A program made the translations under genes and the position numbers. The notes under the pieces are model-generated. The model searched no databases, was not told the DNA's origin, and saw nothing but the letters and a program-made list of their open reading frames with translations. DNA of 64,000 bases from Endobugula sp047619205. GTDB taxonomy: Bacteria > Pseudomonadota > Gammaproteobacteria > Pseudomonadales > Cellvibrionaceae. Location of the stretch: positions 45,621 to 109,620 of the forward strand of contig JBLHJR010000001.1 in NCBI GenBank assembly GCA_047619205.1, read 5' to 3'. Shown here one piece after another: positions 8,879 through 18,436 of this stretch (the first letter of the stretch is position 1; every line of letters starts with the position of its first letter).

Positions 8879-10303
8879 TCAGAACTCCCTAACATCCACA
8901 AAGTACCCCGCTATTGCCGCTGCCGCTGCCATTTCTGGGCTGACCAAATGTGTGCGGCCGCCATACCCTTGTCGACCTTCGAAATTACGATTGGAGGTTG
9001 AGGCGCAATGCTCTCCTGCCCCCAACTTATCAGCATTCATCGCAAGACACATAGAACAACCAGGCTCCCGCCACTGCAAACCTGCCTCAGTAAAAATTAC
9101 ATCTAGACCTTCTGCTTCCGCCTGCGCCTTTACTACTCCAGAACCAGGAACAACTATGGCTTCTTTAATACTATCAGCTTTCTTACGGCCTTTAACCACG
9201 GCCGCCGCTGCACGCATATCCTCTATTCGAGAGTTGGTACAAGAACCAATAAAAACACGATCTAGCTGAATGTCAGTCATCTTTTGTCCCGCCGACAGCC
9301 CCATATATTCAAGCGCTCGTAGCATTCCCGTTTTTTTCACGGCATCATTTTCTGCATCGGGATCAGGCACACAATCAAGCACCGAAACGACCATTTCAGG
9401 GGAGGTACCCCAGCTGACCTGAGGCAAAATTTCACTGCCCTCTACTTCAACGGTAATATCAAATACCGCATCAACATCGCTGACCAATTCACGCCATGCG
9501 CTAAGTGCAAGGTTCCAATCGTTACCTTTTGGAGCAAAATCTCTACCCTCAACATAATGAATAGTGGTTTCATCAACCGCCACCATACCCGCACGAGCAC
9601 CGGCCTCAATCGCCATATTACACACCGTCATACGCCCTTCCATCGACATATCACGAAAGACTTGCCCTCCGAATTCGATCGCACAACCATTGCCACCTGA
9701 TGTACCAATCTTAGCGATAATTGCTAGCACTACATCTTTAGGCGTAATTCCCTTACCCAAATTGCCGTTCACCTTAACCAGCATATTTTTCATTTTTTTA
9801 GCCACTAAACACTGTGTTGCCAACACATGCTCAACTTCGCTAGTGCCAATGCCGTGAGCTAATGCGCCTAAAGCGCCGTTGGTTGCCGTATGGGAGTCAC
9901 CACACACCACCGTCATCCCCGGTAAGCAGGCACCAGACTCTGGACCAATCACATGAACTATACCCTGACGACGATCATTAATTTTGAATTCCGTAATGCC
10001 AAAACTATCGCAGTTATCATCCAAGGTTTTCACTTGAATTTTTGATACTGGATCAGCAATACCATCAATGCCTGAGGCACGCTCTTTAGTCGTCGTCGGC
10101 ACATTATGGTCAGGGGTAGCGAGAATACTATCCACACGCCATAACTGACGCCCTGCGAGGCGCAAGCCTTCAAACGCTTGCGGACTAGTGACCTCATGGA
10201 CGATGTGACGATCGATATAAATTAACGCGGAACCATCATCACGCTGCTTAACAAGATGGGCATCCCACAATTTATCGTATAAGGTTTTCGCTGTCGCTGT
10301 CAT
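8879..10303 (-). CDS. leuC: 3-isopropylmalate dehydratase large subunit
   Basis: Aconitase-family subunit that carries the 4Fe-4S cluster for isopropylmalate isomerisation. Cluster ligands are visible in VFIGSCTNSRIEDM and in EPGCSMCLAMN. The substrate segment CPGMTVVCGDSHT-like (LPGMTVVCGDSHTATNGALG) and the SNRNFEGRQG motif near the C-terminus are intact. Length is about 474. ATGs at 10309 and 10303 are both in frame; AGAG lies 7 nt before 10303, so that is preferred. Its mRNA leader contains a perfect long palindrome, and a LysR-type gene diverges upstream. Confidence 0.97.
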   Translation of the reverse strand: MTATAKTLYDKLWDAHLVKQRDDGSALIYIDRHIVHEVTSPQAFEGLRLAGRQLWRVDSILATPDHNVPTTTKERASGIDGIADPVSKIQVKTLDDNCDSFGITEFKINDRRQGIVHVIGPESGACLPGMTVVCGDSHTATNGALGALAHGIGTSEVEHVLATQCLVAKKMKNMLVKVNGNLGKGITPKDVVLAIIAKIGTSGGNGCAIEFGGQVFRDMSMEGRMTVCNMAIEAGARAGMVAVDETTIHYVEGRDFAPKGNDWNLALSAWRELVSDVDAVFDITVEVEGSEILPQVSWGTSPEMVVSVLDCVPDPDAENDAVKKTGMLRALEYMGLSAGQKMTDIQLDRVFIGSCTNSRIEDMRAAAAVVKGRKKADSIKEAIVVPGSGVVKAQAEAEGLDVIFTEAGLQWREPGCSMCLAMNADKLGAGEHCASTSNRNFEGRQGYGGRTHLVSPEMAAAAAIAGYFVDVREF

Positions 10304-10350
10304 TTGCATTCTCTAGTTAAGGAGCCATTCTCTAATTACAGAGCCTCTAG

Positions 10351-10399
10351 CTTAAACCTAAATACCGCAGTTGAATCTACTGCGGTATTTAGGTTTAAG
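10351..10399. repeat. Perfect palindrome in the leuC leader (family 1 ends only)
   Basis: Two perfectly complementary 21-bp arms, 10351-10371 and 10379-10399, flank a 7-nt loop. The arms read CTTAAACCTAAATACCGCAG and so resemble the ends of the family 1 elements (AACCTAGAAACGGCAG) but with nothing between them. The stem would form in the leuC 5' leader about 50 nt before the start. It could be a minimal repeat remnant, a transcription stop or an mRNA-stability hairpin. Confidence 0.8.
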
Positions 10400-10485
10400 A
10401 AGGGTTTGATTAAAATTTCACTTTGATTCACATTACTCTACGCCCCAGAACACCATAAAACAAATTCATAGTTTTTATAATTTAC

Positions 10486-10500
10486 ATTCCCACTAGGAAT
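10486..10500. promoter_or_regulatory. Dyad in the leuC-lysR divergent promoter
   Basis: ATTCC-CACTA-GGAAT is a perfect 5-bp inverted repeat 16 bp before the LysR-type gene and inside the leuC-lysR intergenic space. LysR regulators usually bind such short interrupted dyads near their own promoter, so it is a reasonable operator candidate. The typical T-N11-A core is not clear. Confidence 0.4.
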
Positions 10501-10515
10501 AGATATGATATTGCG

Positions 10516-11421
10516 ATGGACACTCACTTATTACACGCTTTTTTAATCGTCGCTGACCAGCAATCGTTCTCCTTGGCGGCAAAGCATCTCTCTCTAACCC
10601 AGCCCGCAGTTAGCAAACGTATTGCTTTACTAGAAGAGCAATTGGGCACATTATTATTTGATCGAATCGGTAGAAATATCGCCTTAACGGAAGCCGGCTG
10701 TACTTTATTACCTCACGCTAAACGGCTTGTGGATGACAATGAAAAAACACTGCGCTTAATGAAAGACCGGCAAGGTACCGTTGGCGGTTCATTGCGTATT
10801 GCCACTAGCCATCATATCGGTGTTCATCGCCTACCCCCCTTCCTTAAAGCCTATACGCAACAATATCCTGAGGTGTATTTACAGTTGCACTTCATCGATT
10901 CTGAGCAAGCTATTGAGGCGATATTACAAGGAGAATTTGACCTTGCCTTAATTACCTTGCCTGAAGCAAATAAAGAGGATGGTAGTGATCCGATACAGCA
11001 ACACAAGCTCTGGCATGACCCGATGCATTTTGTTGTCGGCCTGCATCACCCACTTTATGAGGCAGGAAGTAAAGGCAAAACGATAACACCATCAATAACA
11101 CTTCAGCAGCTCGCTGAACATCCTGCTATTTTACCCGATACCAATACCCGCACTACGCAATTAGTTAAGCAATTGTTTTCACGAAAAGGGCTAACGCCCA
11201 ATATTACAATGACGACGAATCACTTAGACGCGATTAAAATGATGGTGGGAGTAGGCTTGGGCTGGAGCGCCCTACCTGAGCGGTTGATTGACAAGAGCTT
11301 GTACCAACTACCGATAAAAAAAATCACTTTGGAGCGCGAACTCGGCTGCATTCATCACCGTCATCGCTCGCTAAGTAATGCTGCCCGAGCAATGCTTGGC
11401 TGCTTGCAAGCAGCCAAGTAA
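10516..11421 (+). CDS. LysR-type transcriptional regulator, divergent from leuC
   Basis: Typical LTTR of 301 residues. The N-terminal winged helix (residues 1-60) reads HLLHAFLIVADQQSFSLAAK followed by LSLTQPAVSKRIALLEEQLG and LLFDRIGRNIALTEAG. The substrate-binding domain starts near 90 (GGSLRIATSHHIGVHRLPP). Divergent placement from leuC, as in Pseudomonas, suggests it regulates the leucine genes, with isopropylmalate a possible effector by analogy to other leu LTTRs; that is inference. Confidence 0.93.
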   Translation: MDTHLLHAFLIVADQQSFSLAAKHLSLTQPAVSKRIALLEEQLGTLLFDRIGRNIALTEAGCTLLPHAKRLVDDNEKTLRLMKDRQGTVGGSLRIATSHHIGVHRLPPFLKAYTQQYPEVYLQLHFIDSEQAIEAILQGEFDLALITLPEANKEDGSDPIQQHKLWHDPMHFVVGLHHPLYEAGSKGKTITPSITLQQLAEHPAILPDTNTRTTQLVKQLFSRKGLTPNITMTTNHLDAIKMMVGVGLGWSALPERLIDKSLYQLPIKKITLERELGCIHHRHRSLSNAARAMLGCLQAAK

Positions 11422-11587
11422 AAAGCTCAAGATGACATGCGTCGCCATGCGAGGACTTGCCTTTGTTAAGCACCTAGCTTTGATCAATACCCCCTAATTG
11501 TGTTGACGCTATAGCTCGACGATCAAAGCCAGATAGCCTAATAAAAGATGTCGCCTCACAAATTGCATAGCAGCATATTTTTGGCTG

Positions 11588-12062
11588 CTACCATGCAGGC
11601 GCAACAGCCGAAAGATAAGTAATATAAGCAGAAAGTAGCGATTGCTGTGCGGTTATTCCACTGATTTCTGCAGACACTCGCGTCTGCTCTGCCACAATAA
11701 CAGACGTATAATCAAGTTCTCCTGCTTTAAACCTAGAAACGGCAGTTGAGTCACGAAAGTCTGCACAAGTTATTGATGCACCTAGAAAATCTTAGTATTC
11801 GCTCACGACCAATAAGGTCGCTACGCGATACTAACTTATGTTGCTAGGGAAAGTCCTATGCACACCAATAACTCCCCTAGAGGGGCCTACTTTTGGTGCA
11901 CCGCTTTTTCGCGCCAACTGCCGTTTCTAGGATTAATAATTGATCCATACGATCAACATTTTCTGCCCGGCGGCTCACACTCGCTTGCGTAAGCTGAATA
12001 CGAGCACTCACGAATCGATAATAACTTTGTACCACTTGCCCCACAATAACGCGCAACCCGCA
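11588..12062 (-). pseudogene. TolC-type outer membrane efflux factor remnant, split by a repeat element
   Basis: Only the C-terminal part remains. On the minus strand 12062-11937 reads GLRVIVGQVVQSYYRFVSAR then IQLTQASVSRRAENVDRMDQ, typical of an outer membrane factor helix. The frame is then broken by a family 1 element (11726-11936). Beyond it the frame continues as KAGELDYTSVIVAEQTRVSA and ends ITYLSAVAPAW with a TAG at 11588-11590, which matches the family's AGEIDY...-GGGW tail. The 5' portion is missing: at about 12062 the sequence passes directly into the adhesin-like gene upstream. Such factors are the outer pore of type I secretion or RND pumps. Confidence 0.8.
11726..11936. repeat. 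Family 1 inverted-repeat element, copy B (inside efflux gene remnant)
   Basis: About 211 bp with ends TTTAAACCTAGAAACGGCAG and, on the other strand, TTAATCCTAGAAACGGCAG. The interior is almost identical to the reverse complement of copy C at 34178, apart from an extra block in C. It has a central CGACC-AATAA-GGTCG hairpin and AGTTATTG arms. Both borders lie in TTAA-like sequence, which may be the target. It interrupts a coding frame, the clearest sign here that these units insert. Confidence 0.88.
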
Positions 12063-12639
12063 TCCAAATCAATTTCAAACGTTAAGGTTTGCATATTTTT
12101 CGATGTTGGGTAAACAGTTTGTTGTGCAACGCCATCGATATAAACTGTGAAACCATTGGTACTTGCATCATTACCACGCATTGCATAATCAACACTAAAT
12201 TGATAAGTGCCCGCTTCGGTAACATTTACTTCTTGGCAAATAATCGCATTAGCATGGGCATCTAATTCAACTACTGCATTATCTGCCGCATTGATAGTGC
12301 CACCAACAGCGCCTTCTTGGTTTTCAATGTTATCTTGAAGTGCAACCCACCATCAATTGAGGCAAATGTATCCCCAGAGTTGGCCGTTAAGTTATCGTTA
12401 GTTAATCCTGGGGGCGATTCAAAATCACCATTAACAACAAGGTTAGCACCTAGGACGCATACTTCATCGTCAATGCCGTTATCGTTGACGTCTTCAAAAA
12501 CATGACCAGTGATAGAGCCTGACTCATCGCCCTCGTCGCCTTCATTGCCTTCATCGTTCTCATCACCTTCATTCCCTTCGTTGCCACCACGACCCCAATG
12601 ACGACCTTCGTTGCCTTCGTGCGAATGATATCTTGACAT
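12008..12639 (-). pseudogene. Secreted/adhesin-like protein gene, frameshifted and truncated
   Basis: Starts at ATG 12639 with a low-complexity GNEG/GDE region and no signal peptide, then GHVFEDVNDNGIDD (SdrD-B-like/Ca-binding style), then LVVNGDFESPPGLTNDN, a DUF642-like galactose-binding start. After FASIDGG (about 12347) the frame shifts: the plausible continuation VALQDNIENQEGAVGGTINA and CQEVNVTEAGTYQFSVDYAM is in another frame. That second frame continues to TFEIDLDAG and then runs into the efflux factor remnant, ending in a TGA at 12008-12010. No signal peptide next to a TolC-type partner suggests a former type I secretion substrate; this is inference. Confidence 0.65.
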
Positions 12640-12939
12640 GAGATTTCCTGTAATAAGTTTAATTATAGTTATGCTTGAAAGCGCTAAATAAAGCGAAGCT
12701 GATGCAATCTTTCAGACGGGAAAAGAGGTTAACAAACAACCCAATAGACCCAAAAACGAGAACTGCGCCACATAATTTGGAGGCATTACGGCAAATAAGT
12801 CCCTTAAGAACAATATACTGCACTGCAAAATTGATTCGATTTTGGAATGCTCTATAACTTATCTATTCCAAAAAGAAATATAAAGTTGCTATATTTCGCG
12901 TAAGGAGGGAAGGAAGGATAGGATGTGTAGTGGGGATAA
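12640..12939. other. Gene-free gap between adhesin remnant and mshQ
   Basis: AT-rich, with one purine-rich run (GGAGGGAAGGAAGGATAGG near 12903-12921). No convincing gene, terminator or repeat was seen. It may hold the promoter of the adhesin-like gene. Confidence 0.4.
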
Positions 12940-15900
12940 TTACTGATGTCGCCAATATAAAATGCGGTCGTGGCCACGATAAGTTTTAAAACTCATGGTC
13001 GCGGTGGGCAAAGCGGTATCGTCATTATCATTACCATTTTGCCCCCAATCAAAACGTAACCAATCGATACTGCTTAAATCTACATGCATCGTAAAACTCG
13101 TATTGGTAATACCAATACCTGGAGCAGAAAAGCGTAAACCCGCATCCCCGCTGACAAAGCCAACTTCACTAGCAGACAACACAGCAAATTGTGCGCTGCT
13201 TGTACCCCCACCAAGGTCTATTGATAAAGCAGCATCGCTATTAATCGCATTGGCATTAAGTTGAATAACTCCTCGAGGTAATGCGCTACAATCATCATAG
13301 ATATTCGTCACAAATTGCTGACCGTTCCAATACTCAGTAGTAAATTTCACCGGTAATGCCGCTGTTTCTGGGCCATAAGCATTCAGTAAATTTAAGCGGC
13401 CATAATAAAACGAGGCACTGCCTAGTGTCGCCGCATTGCAATCTGTACTCGCCACACAATCATCACTAGTGGCGGCATTAACATCCGCATTGTTTATTTC
13501 AGCATCATCAATATCATCGACACTCACTGCCAACAACAAGTTATTTAACGGGGATTCACGACTATTTGAGCGAGAAAAGCTCGCCGCATTATCTATGAGT
13601 GTATAATCTCCGCTAATCCAGTCTGCTGATGCTACGGATAAACGCGAACCCATGTCATTACCATCGTTCGATTGCTCAATATGGTAATTTATCGCGCCCA
13701 CTAGATAGCCTAATCCAGAGTCATAATTAGTCAGCGTATTTCCGTCACTGGCTATTGCGCTAAGAGTATAAGCAACCGATAAGTCAGGCTGAGACAAATA
13801 GGTAAAATTACTACAACTATCACTCACACTCTCACTACTTAAGAAAAAGCTGTCAGGATAAAAGCGCCCCACTGTGCCACTAGCAGCGCTAGTAATATTC
13901 CCTGAGCCTAAGTAATCACCATCGGCAATGGCTGTCTTCAATGTAATACTACCTACCTCGTTCCAACTCAGCGTTGTATTTTGAAAAGTACTGCCGTCAG
14001 TATCATAATCTAAACGATAGTCACATTGTTTACGTACATTAATAGGATTACCAAAAACACTATTGGTACAGGCAATAGAGCCCGTGACATTATCTATCAG
14101 AGTATAAACATCATTTTTACCATAGCGAACAGTTGCTGATGAAGGCACATTACAAGTCCCAAATTCAGGCGTACAATAAACCCACACACTGGAATTAGCG
14201 CCATCTTTTATAAAACTACTCGGGTTACTTAAACTACCCACATTACCGCCTATGGGAAAAACTAAAGAATCAATAGTCAAAGTCAACGATTCCGGGATTA
14301 ATTCATTACCAAAATTTGGCGTAACACCACCCAAGGCATTTAATGCTTTTACATCGACACTAAATTCCTCTCCCGCAGCAGTAAACCCACTACCAGAACT
14401 AGTCGTGGATGGGTTATTACTCACCGTAATTGAAAAATCATCTGGCTGGACAATAAAATGATTGGACGAGCCCTGAATATTGCTATCAGTCTCTGTAGCC
14501 ACAATAGCAATTTGTCCTACATCATCGTAACGAGAACTTAGCCATGCCTGCCCATTGGTGAATACAATGTTGCCAGAACCACTAATAGTTAACGCGCCGA
14601 CACTGGGGTTAATATAGCTGGCACTCACAGCAATATTTTTATTACCCGTATAGGTTTCGATAATGCCACATTCACCAGAATTAGGATTAGTACCATAGGC
14701 GGCAAGGTGTAGATTAAAACTTTGAGCAGAAACTTGAGTGCCTATGGGATCATTAATCGGAGTTATCGGTGGATTGCTTAATGCCGATGTAGTAATACTA
14801 AATCCGGTTGCCGAAAAATATAAATCGCCTTCAGTATCATCATCCCTAATCATGCCATCATAAACATCAACATTGATGCTCTCCGCCCCCTCTAAATAAG
14901 ACAGTGCAAAAGTCGCTATACCATAATCATTACTTGAAAAGGTGTAAGTCGCTAAACCATCATCCCCTACACCATCGATTAACACACCATGAGCAGACGC
15001 AATTGACCAGCTGCCATTGCCTGTTTGCGTATCTAAAGTAATGCCACCCACATAATCTGACATTACTGTATTAGTGCTAGTATAAGCTGTCACCATAATA
15101 GATTCGCCTAAACAATAACTCGCGCTATTATCATGATCATTCACAAAATGCCCTAGACTAATCACACCACAATTGGCTACGGATCCATCCCAATGATTAC
15201 CGGCTAATTGGTTACTATATATTGATTGAATATCTTCTGCAGACAATACCGAGTCAAAAATTAACATTTCGTCTAGCTCACCTTGATAGTAAGCCGGTGT
15301 TCCTGCCGTATCCTCAATACGACCAATACTACTAAAACTTAACAGGGTTTTATTTGGCAAACCAGTACCAGACCGTCTTAGTACTCCATTAATATATATT
15401 TGTAATTGCAGAGTGGATATATCTCTAGTCAACACAATATGCTGCCAAGTTCCATTCACAATAGAAGCTGATGATGGAGAGACCACATGATAACCGCCAC
15501 CCACCCCAAGACCTAAGCGTCCGTCTGCGCGTAAATAACCCCAAAAAATATCATTACTCGCATGGGCCTGTTCAATTCCCGTAATACCTGGCGCTCGCCA
15601 ATAATTGTTGTCACCTAATTGTGAAGTTTTCATCCAAAAACTTAGCGTTGCCGTTGAATGTAAATAGCTATCAATGCCCGTAACGGTAAGATAATCATCC
15701 TCGCCATCAAATTTAGCGGCACGGCATACCTGTCCCGCCGCTATCGTAGAAGCGCCATTTACCGAAAAACCATGCAACCCTGTGCTAGAACTATCAATAA
15801 CTTCAGCGGTACTTCCACCCCAGCCACTTTCATCAAAGTGCCACTCGGCAACGGGCGCAATACTAGTAGAATTAAGTGTGACATCATCGAAAGCAACCCA

Positions 15901-16698
15901 GCCCGTTAACGATATATCAGCAGGTTCTTTAGCCACTAAACGGATTTGAATTGGCAAGCCATCATATACCGAAGCAGATGGGTTAGCGGCATAGCTAACC
16001 GAGGCCGTCACAAAGCCATTAACGGGGACCGTTTGACTGTTATCATCAACCGCCAAAATAGTCCCTCCCGTCACTTGTCCCGCATAGATAGCACCATCAA
16101 TAGCCGTGCCGCCAACCACAAACTGCAGCTGGTATCCGTGCCAACTTGGCGAGTAATTAATGCTGCCACCCTCATCAACACCAGCAGGCAAGCGCCCTAC
16201 CTTAGCCGTTAATGTATAGGATAACGTGGAATCAAAAGTCGTCGTCAGTAATTGCGTCGCCGCTTCAAATGTTCTAGCTGGATCATTGTAACGGCTTCTC
16301 ACCACTACCACATATTTACCCTCGGCAGCATTGCCATCAAAAGCTACATCTGCAATACCTTGAATCAATTCGTCAACACCCAATACACCAGGGTTCCATA
16401 TTCTTAAGGGCCCGCCATTGCTACTAGTGTCGAAATGACGCCAAGACTCTGCCCCCCATTGATTATATTTATCGGTACCTTCGGTTAAAGCATCAAATGT
16501 TTCTCTATCTTCAAAACCTGCATTAGGAATAGTCACTGGAATTGCACTAACGGGATAAGCGCTGAACAATAAAATCAACACCAATAATAATTGGCCCCAT
16601 GATGATTTGAAGGCTATACACGAAGGAACAATGTTCTTCGAGGGAGTTTGTATTTGATACAAAAAGAATAATCGTGCAGTTATTAACTCACCTATCAT
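12940..16698 (-). CDS. mshQ: MSHA biogenesis protein MshQ-like, with LamG domain
   Basis: Very large (1252 residues) last gene of the pilus cluster. It overlaps mshP by ATGA. A signal-like hydrophobic stretch lies at residues 35-52 (LLLVLILLFSAYPVSAIP). Next is a galactose-binding/DUF642-like start (IPNAGFEDRETFDALTEGTD), a LamG/concanavalin-type domain (about 288-500; AEWHFDESGWGG, FDGEDDYLTVTG, GELDEMLIFDSVLS), and a long C-terminal region with the MshQ/DUF6701 pattern (paired cysteines, VKFTTEYWNGQQFVTNIYDDC). MshQ is thought to be a surface or tip-associated component of the mannose-sensitive haemagglutinin pilus. The LamG domain suggests glycan binding. Confidence 0.82.
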   Translation of the reverse strand: MIGELITARLFFLYQIQTPSKNIVPSCIAFKSSWGQLLLVLILLFSAYPVSAIPVTIPNAGFEDRETFDALTEGTDKYNQWGAESWRHFDTSSNGGPLRIWNPGVLGVDELIQGIADVAFDGNAAEGKYVVVVRSRYNDPARTFEAATQLLTTTFDSTLSYTLTAKVGRLPAGVDEGGSINYSPSWHGYQLQFVVGGTAIDGAIYAGQVTGGTILAVDDNSQTVPVNGFVTASVSYAANPSASVYDGLPIQIRLVAKEPADISLTGWVAFDDVTLNSTSIAPVAEWHFDESGWGGSTAEVIDSSSTGLHGFSVNGASTIAAGQVCRAAKFDGEDDYLTVTGIDSYLHSTATLSFWMKTSQLGDNNYWRAPGITGIEQAHASNDIFWGYLRADGRLGLGVGGGYHVVSPSSASIVNGTWQHIVLTRDISTLQLQIYINGVLRRSGTGLPNKTLLSFSSIGRIEDTAGTPAYYQGELDEMLIFDSVLSAEDIQSIYSNQLAGNHWDGSVANCGVISLGHFVNDHDNSASYCLGESIMVTAYTSTNTVMSDYVGGITLDTQTGNGSWSIASAHGVLIDGVGDDGLATYTFSSNDYGIATFALSYLEGAESINVDVYDGMIRDDDTEGDLYFSATGFSITTSALSNPPITPINDPIGTQVSAQSFNLHLAAYGTNPNSGECGIIETYTGNKNIAVSASYINPSVGALTISGSGNIVFTNGQAWLSSRYDDVGQIAIVATETDSNIQGSSNHFIVQPDDFSITVSNNPSTTSSGSGFTAAGEEFSVDVKALNALGGVTPNFGNELIPESLTLTIDSLVFPIGGNVGSLSNPSSFIKDGANSSVWVYCTPEFGTCNVPSSATVRYGKNDVYTLIDNVTGSIACTNSVFGNPINVRKQCDYRLDYDTDGSTFQNTTLSWNEVGSITLKTAIADGDYLGSGNITSAASGTVGRFYPDSFFLSSESVSDSCSNFTYLSQPDLSVAYTLSAIASDGNTLTNYDSGLGYLVGAINYHIEQSNDGNDMGSRLSVASADWISGDYTLIDNAASFSRSNSRESPLNNLLLAVSVDDIDDAEINNADVNAATSDDCVASTDCNAATLGSASFYYGRLNLLNAYGPETAALPVKFTTEYWNGQQFVTNIYDDCSALPRGVIQLNANAINSDAALSIDLGGGTSSAQFAVLSASEVGFVSGDAGLRFSAPGIGITNTSFTMHVDLSSIDWLRFDWGQNGNDNDDTALPTATMSFKTYRGHDRILYWRHQ

Positions 16699-17171
16699 AA
16701 GCTAGCACCAACCTCAATACGGTGCTGAGATATGACAGGTTCCACACCACATTGCGCCGCACTATTTAGCGTGTAAAAACTATGTGTAATGCCGGATATA
16801 CCTAGATAGTGAGCGCTATTATTATTATCACAAACCCCATTATTCTCATAACGGCACTCACACGATACCGTCACCACACAATTTTTTAAGCCTACAACAT
16901 TTAGAGTTTGTGAAATACTCATTGCTGCACAGCGCCCATCCACTAACTGCCTATCGCTATCTAAGTAAAATAATTCATGTAAGCCAGCCTGTGCACCACT
17001 TTCTGTCGCATAAAATGTTTGTGCTGAGATACTATTTAATAAATAGGTGGACGTGCTTTGGGAGACTTTTTTTGAGATGATAATTGCCATACCACCCAGC
17101 ACGACAATAATGAATAAGGCAACAGGCAACAAAAAACCTTTTTGATTCTTATGCTGTACATTAAGGTACAT
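16695..17171 (-). CDS. mshP: MSHA biogenesis protein MshP-like
   Basis: Small membrane-anchored pilus-assembly protein. It begins near KNQKGFLLPVALFIIVVLGG, a pilin-like hydrophobic helix without the classical Glu5, followed by SQSTSTYLLNSISAQTFYATESGAQAG, as in PilX/MshP proteins. The C-terminal half has several cysteines (VTVSCECRYENNGVC). ATG 17171 is preferred: it overlaps the 3' end of mshO by a few codons, giving translational coupling. The next gene, mshQ, begins inside its stop codon. Confidence 0.75.
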   Translation of the reverse strand: MYLNVQHKNQKGFLLPVALFIIVVLGGMAIIISKKVSQSTSTYLLNSISAQTFYATESGAQAGLHELFYLDSDRQLVDGRCAAMSISQTLNVVGLKNCVVTVSCECRYENNGVCDNNNSAHYLGISGITHSFYTLNSAAQCGVEPVISQHRIEVGASL

Positions 17172-17943
17172 TACGTACCACCACTTGTTTAATCGATTCA
17201 AGACGATTGTCGTCCTGCGAAAACAATAAGGAAAGGGTAACGCGTATATTGCGGTCTTCTACTGCTGAAGAAATACTGAACACTTGCCCCAAAGCAGATG
17301 CTGACTTCGACAACAAATCATACGCGCCAGCCACATTGACTATAGAATTTTCGATAGAGAATTTTCGATATAAACGCAGTTCATTATTCACCAAGCAAAA
17401 AGCACTAGGTGCCTCTACAATATAAAAACGCTGGGTAATAGAGTTTCTTAGCCATTGTTTATCGCTAAGGAGAGTTATGCTGTTTGTTGTCGTTGAACTA
17501 ATAGCTGCTATGGAACCTGGAGAAAAGCCAAATAACTCATCGCTACTGTTAGCGGCAATAGCAAGATAATCACTATCTCCACCGCTAACGATGAAAGGAG
17601 AAACCTGAATGGGGGTAATACTGCCAGAAGAAAAGGCGCCATTAATCACACTGGGTAAAATATCTAAATATAAACCACTGGAAACAATAGGCATAAACTG
17701 TAAACAACTCCCATCATTACTTAAACGAGTACTATAGGGCAACGCATTACGTAATCGTCTCACCATATATTCTGTGGATAAAATACTTTCTGCCAATAAG
17801 CTATTTTTACTATTTACTGAAACAAAACTTCGCATAGTGCTAATAACGAAGGCGGTAGTAAAAGAAGCAATAATACCCAGAATGACCATGACTAAAATTA
17901 TTTCAACGAGTGTAAAGCCAACATTATTTTTTAGACTTTTCAT
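17161..17943 (-). CDS. mshO: MSHA biogenesis protein MshO-like prepilin
   Basis: Minor pseudopilin with a type IV prepilin signal: NNVGFTLVEIILVMVILGII, cleaved after Gly, with mature Phe1 and Glu5. About 260 residues. The large C-terminal region (MRRLRNALPYSTRLSNDGSC and later ...FCLVNNELRLYRKF) resembles PilW/MshO proteins. A GTG at 17949 is also in frame, but ATG 17943 has the better-placed GGTG. Tandem order mshC-D-O-P-Q matches Vibrio and Shewanella loci. Confidence 0.8.
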   Translation of the reverse strand: MKSLKNNVGFTLVEIILVMVILGIIASFTTAFVISTMRSFVSVNSKNSLLAESILSTEYMVRRLRNALPYSTRLSNDGSCLQFMPIVSSGLYLDILPSVINGAFSSGSITPIQVSPFIVSGGDSDYLAIAANSSDELFGFSPGSIAAISSTTTNSITLLSDKQWLRNSITQRFYIVEAPSAFCLVNNELRLYRKFSIENSIVNVAGAYDLLSKSASALGQVFSISSAVEDRNIRVTLSLLFSQDDNRLESIKQVVVRNVP

Positions 17944-17953
17944 TTTCACACCA

Positions 17954-18436
17954 TTAAAAATTAAACCGATAAACTGATAACGTCATCGACTGCCCTTGTG
18001 GTGAGCTTACGGTCACACTCACTAATTTTGCATTTTCTGCAGACAAACCAAAATCAACACCCGCATTCACTACTGACATACTGCGGCTATAACCTAGCAG
18101 TGGAACATCTGCATAACCATGAAAATCATCCACATCATCCAAGCTATTGATATCGGTAATCACCTCTCCTGTATCCAAGCCTATACCAGCACACACTATA
18201 CTGACACCACATGTGGGGACCCCACCTGTGGGTGTGTTTTCATCATACTTTCTAGATAAGGTTTCATCCAATTGTGCTTGCGCCATGGCGATTAATTGAC
18301 TGTTGATCAACGGGTCTTGCATGCGCACCACGGAATACTGAAACACACTAGCCATAGCGACAATACTGACACCCACAACAACAATAAAGGCAATCAATTC
18401 AATTAAGGTAAAACCTCTGGAAATTCTAGTAAGCAT
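17954..18436 (-). CDS. mshD: MSHA pilin protein MshD-like
   Basis: Minor prepilin: SRGFTLIELIAFIVVVGVSI is the cleavage and membrane helix. The mature part contains paired cysteines (GVPTCGVSIVCAGIG) and ends in a typical VTVSSPQGQSMTLSVYRF strand. ATG 18436 (protein MLTRISRG...) is chosen since it gives the short leader peptide usual for type IV prepilins; it overlaps the end of mshC. Confidence 0.8.
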   Translation of the reverse strand: MLTRISRGFTLIELIAFIVVVGVSIVAMASVFQYSVVRMQDPLINSQLIAMAQAQLDETLSRKYDENTPTGGVPTCGVSIVCAGIGLDTGEVITDINSLDDVDDFHGYADVPLLGYSRSMSVVNAGVDFGLSAENAKLVSVTVSSPQGQSMTLSVYRFNF

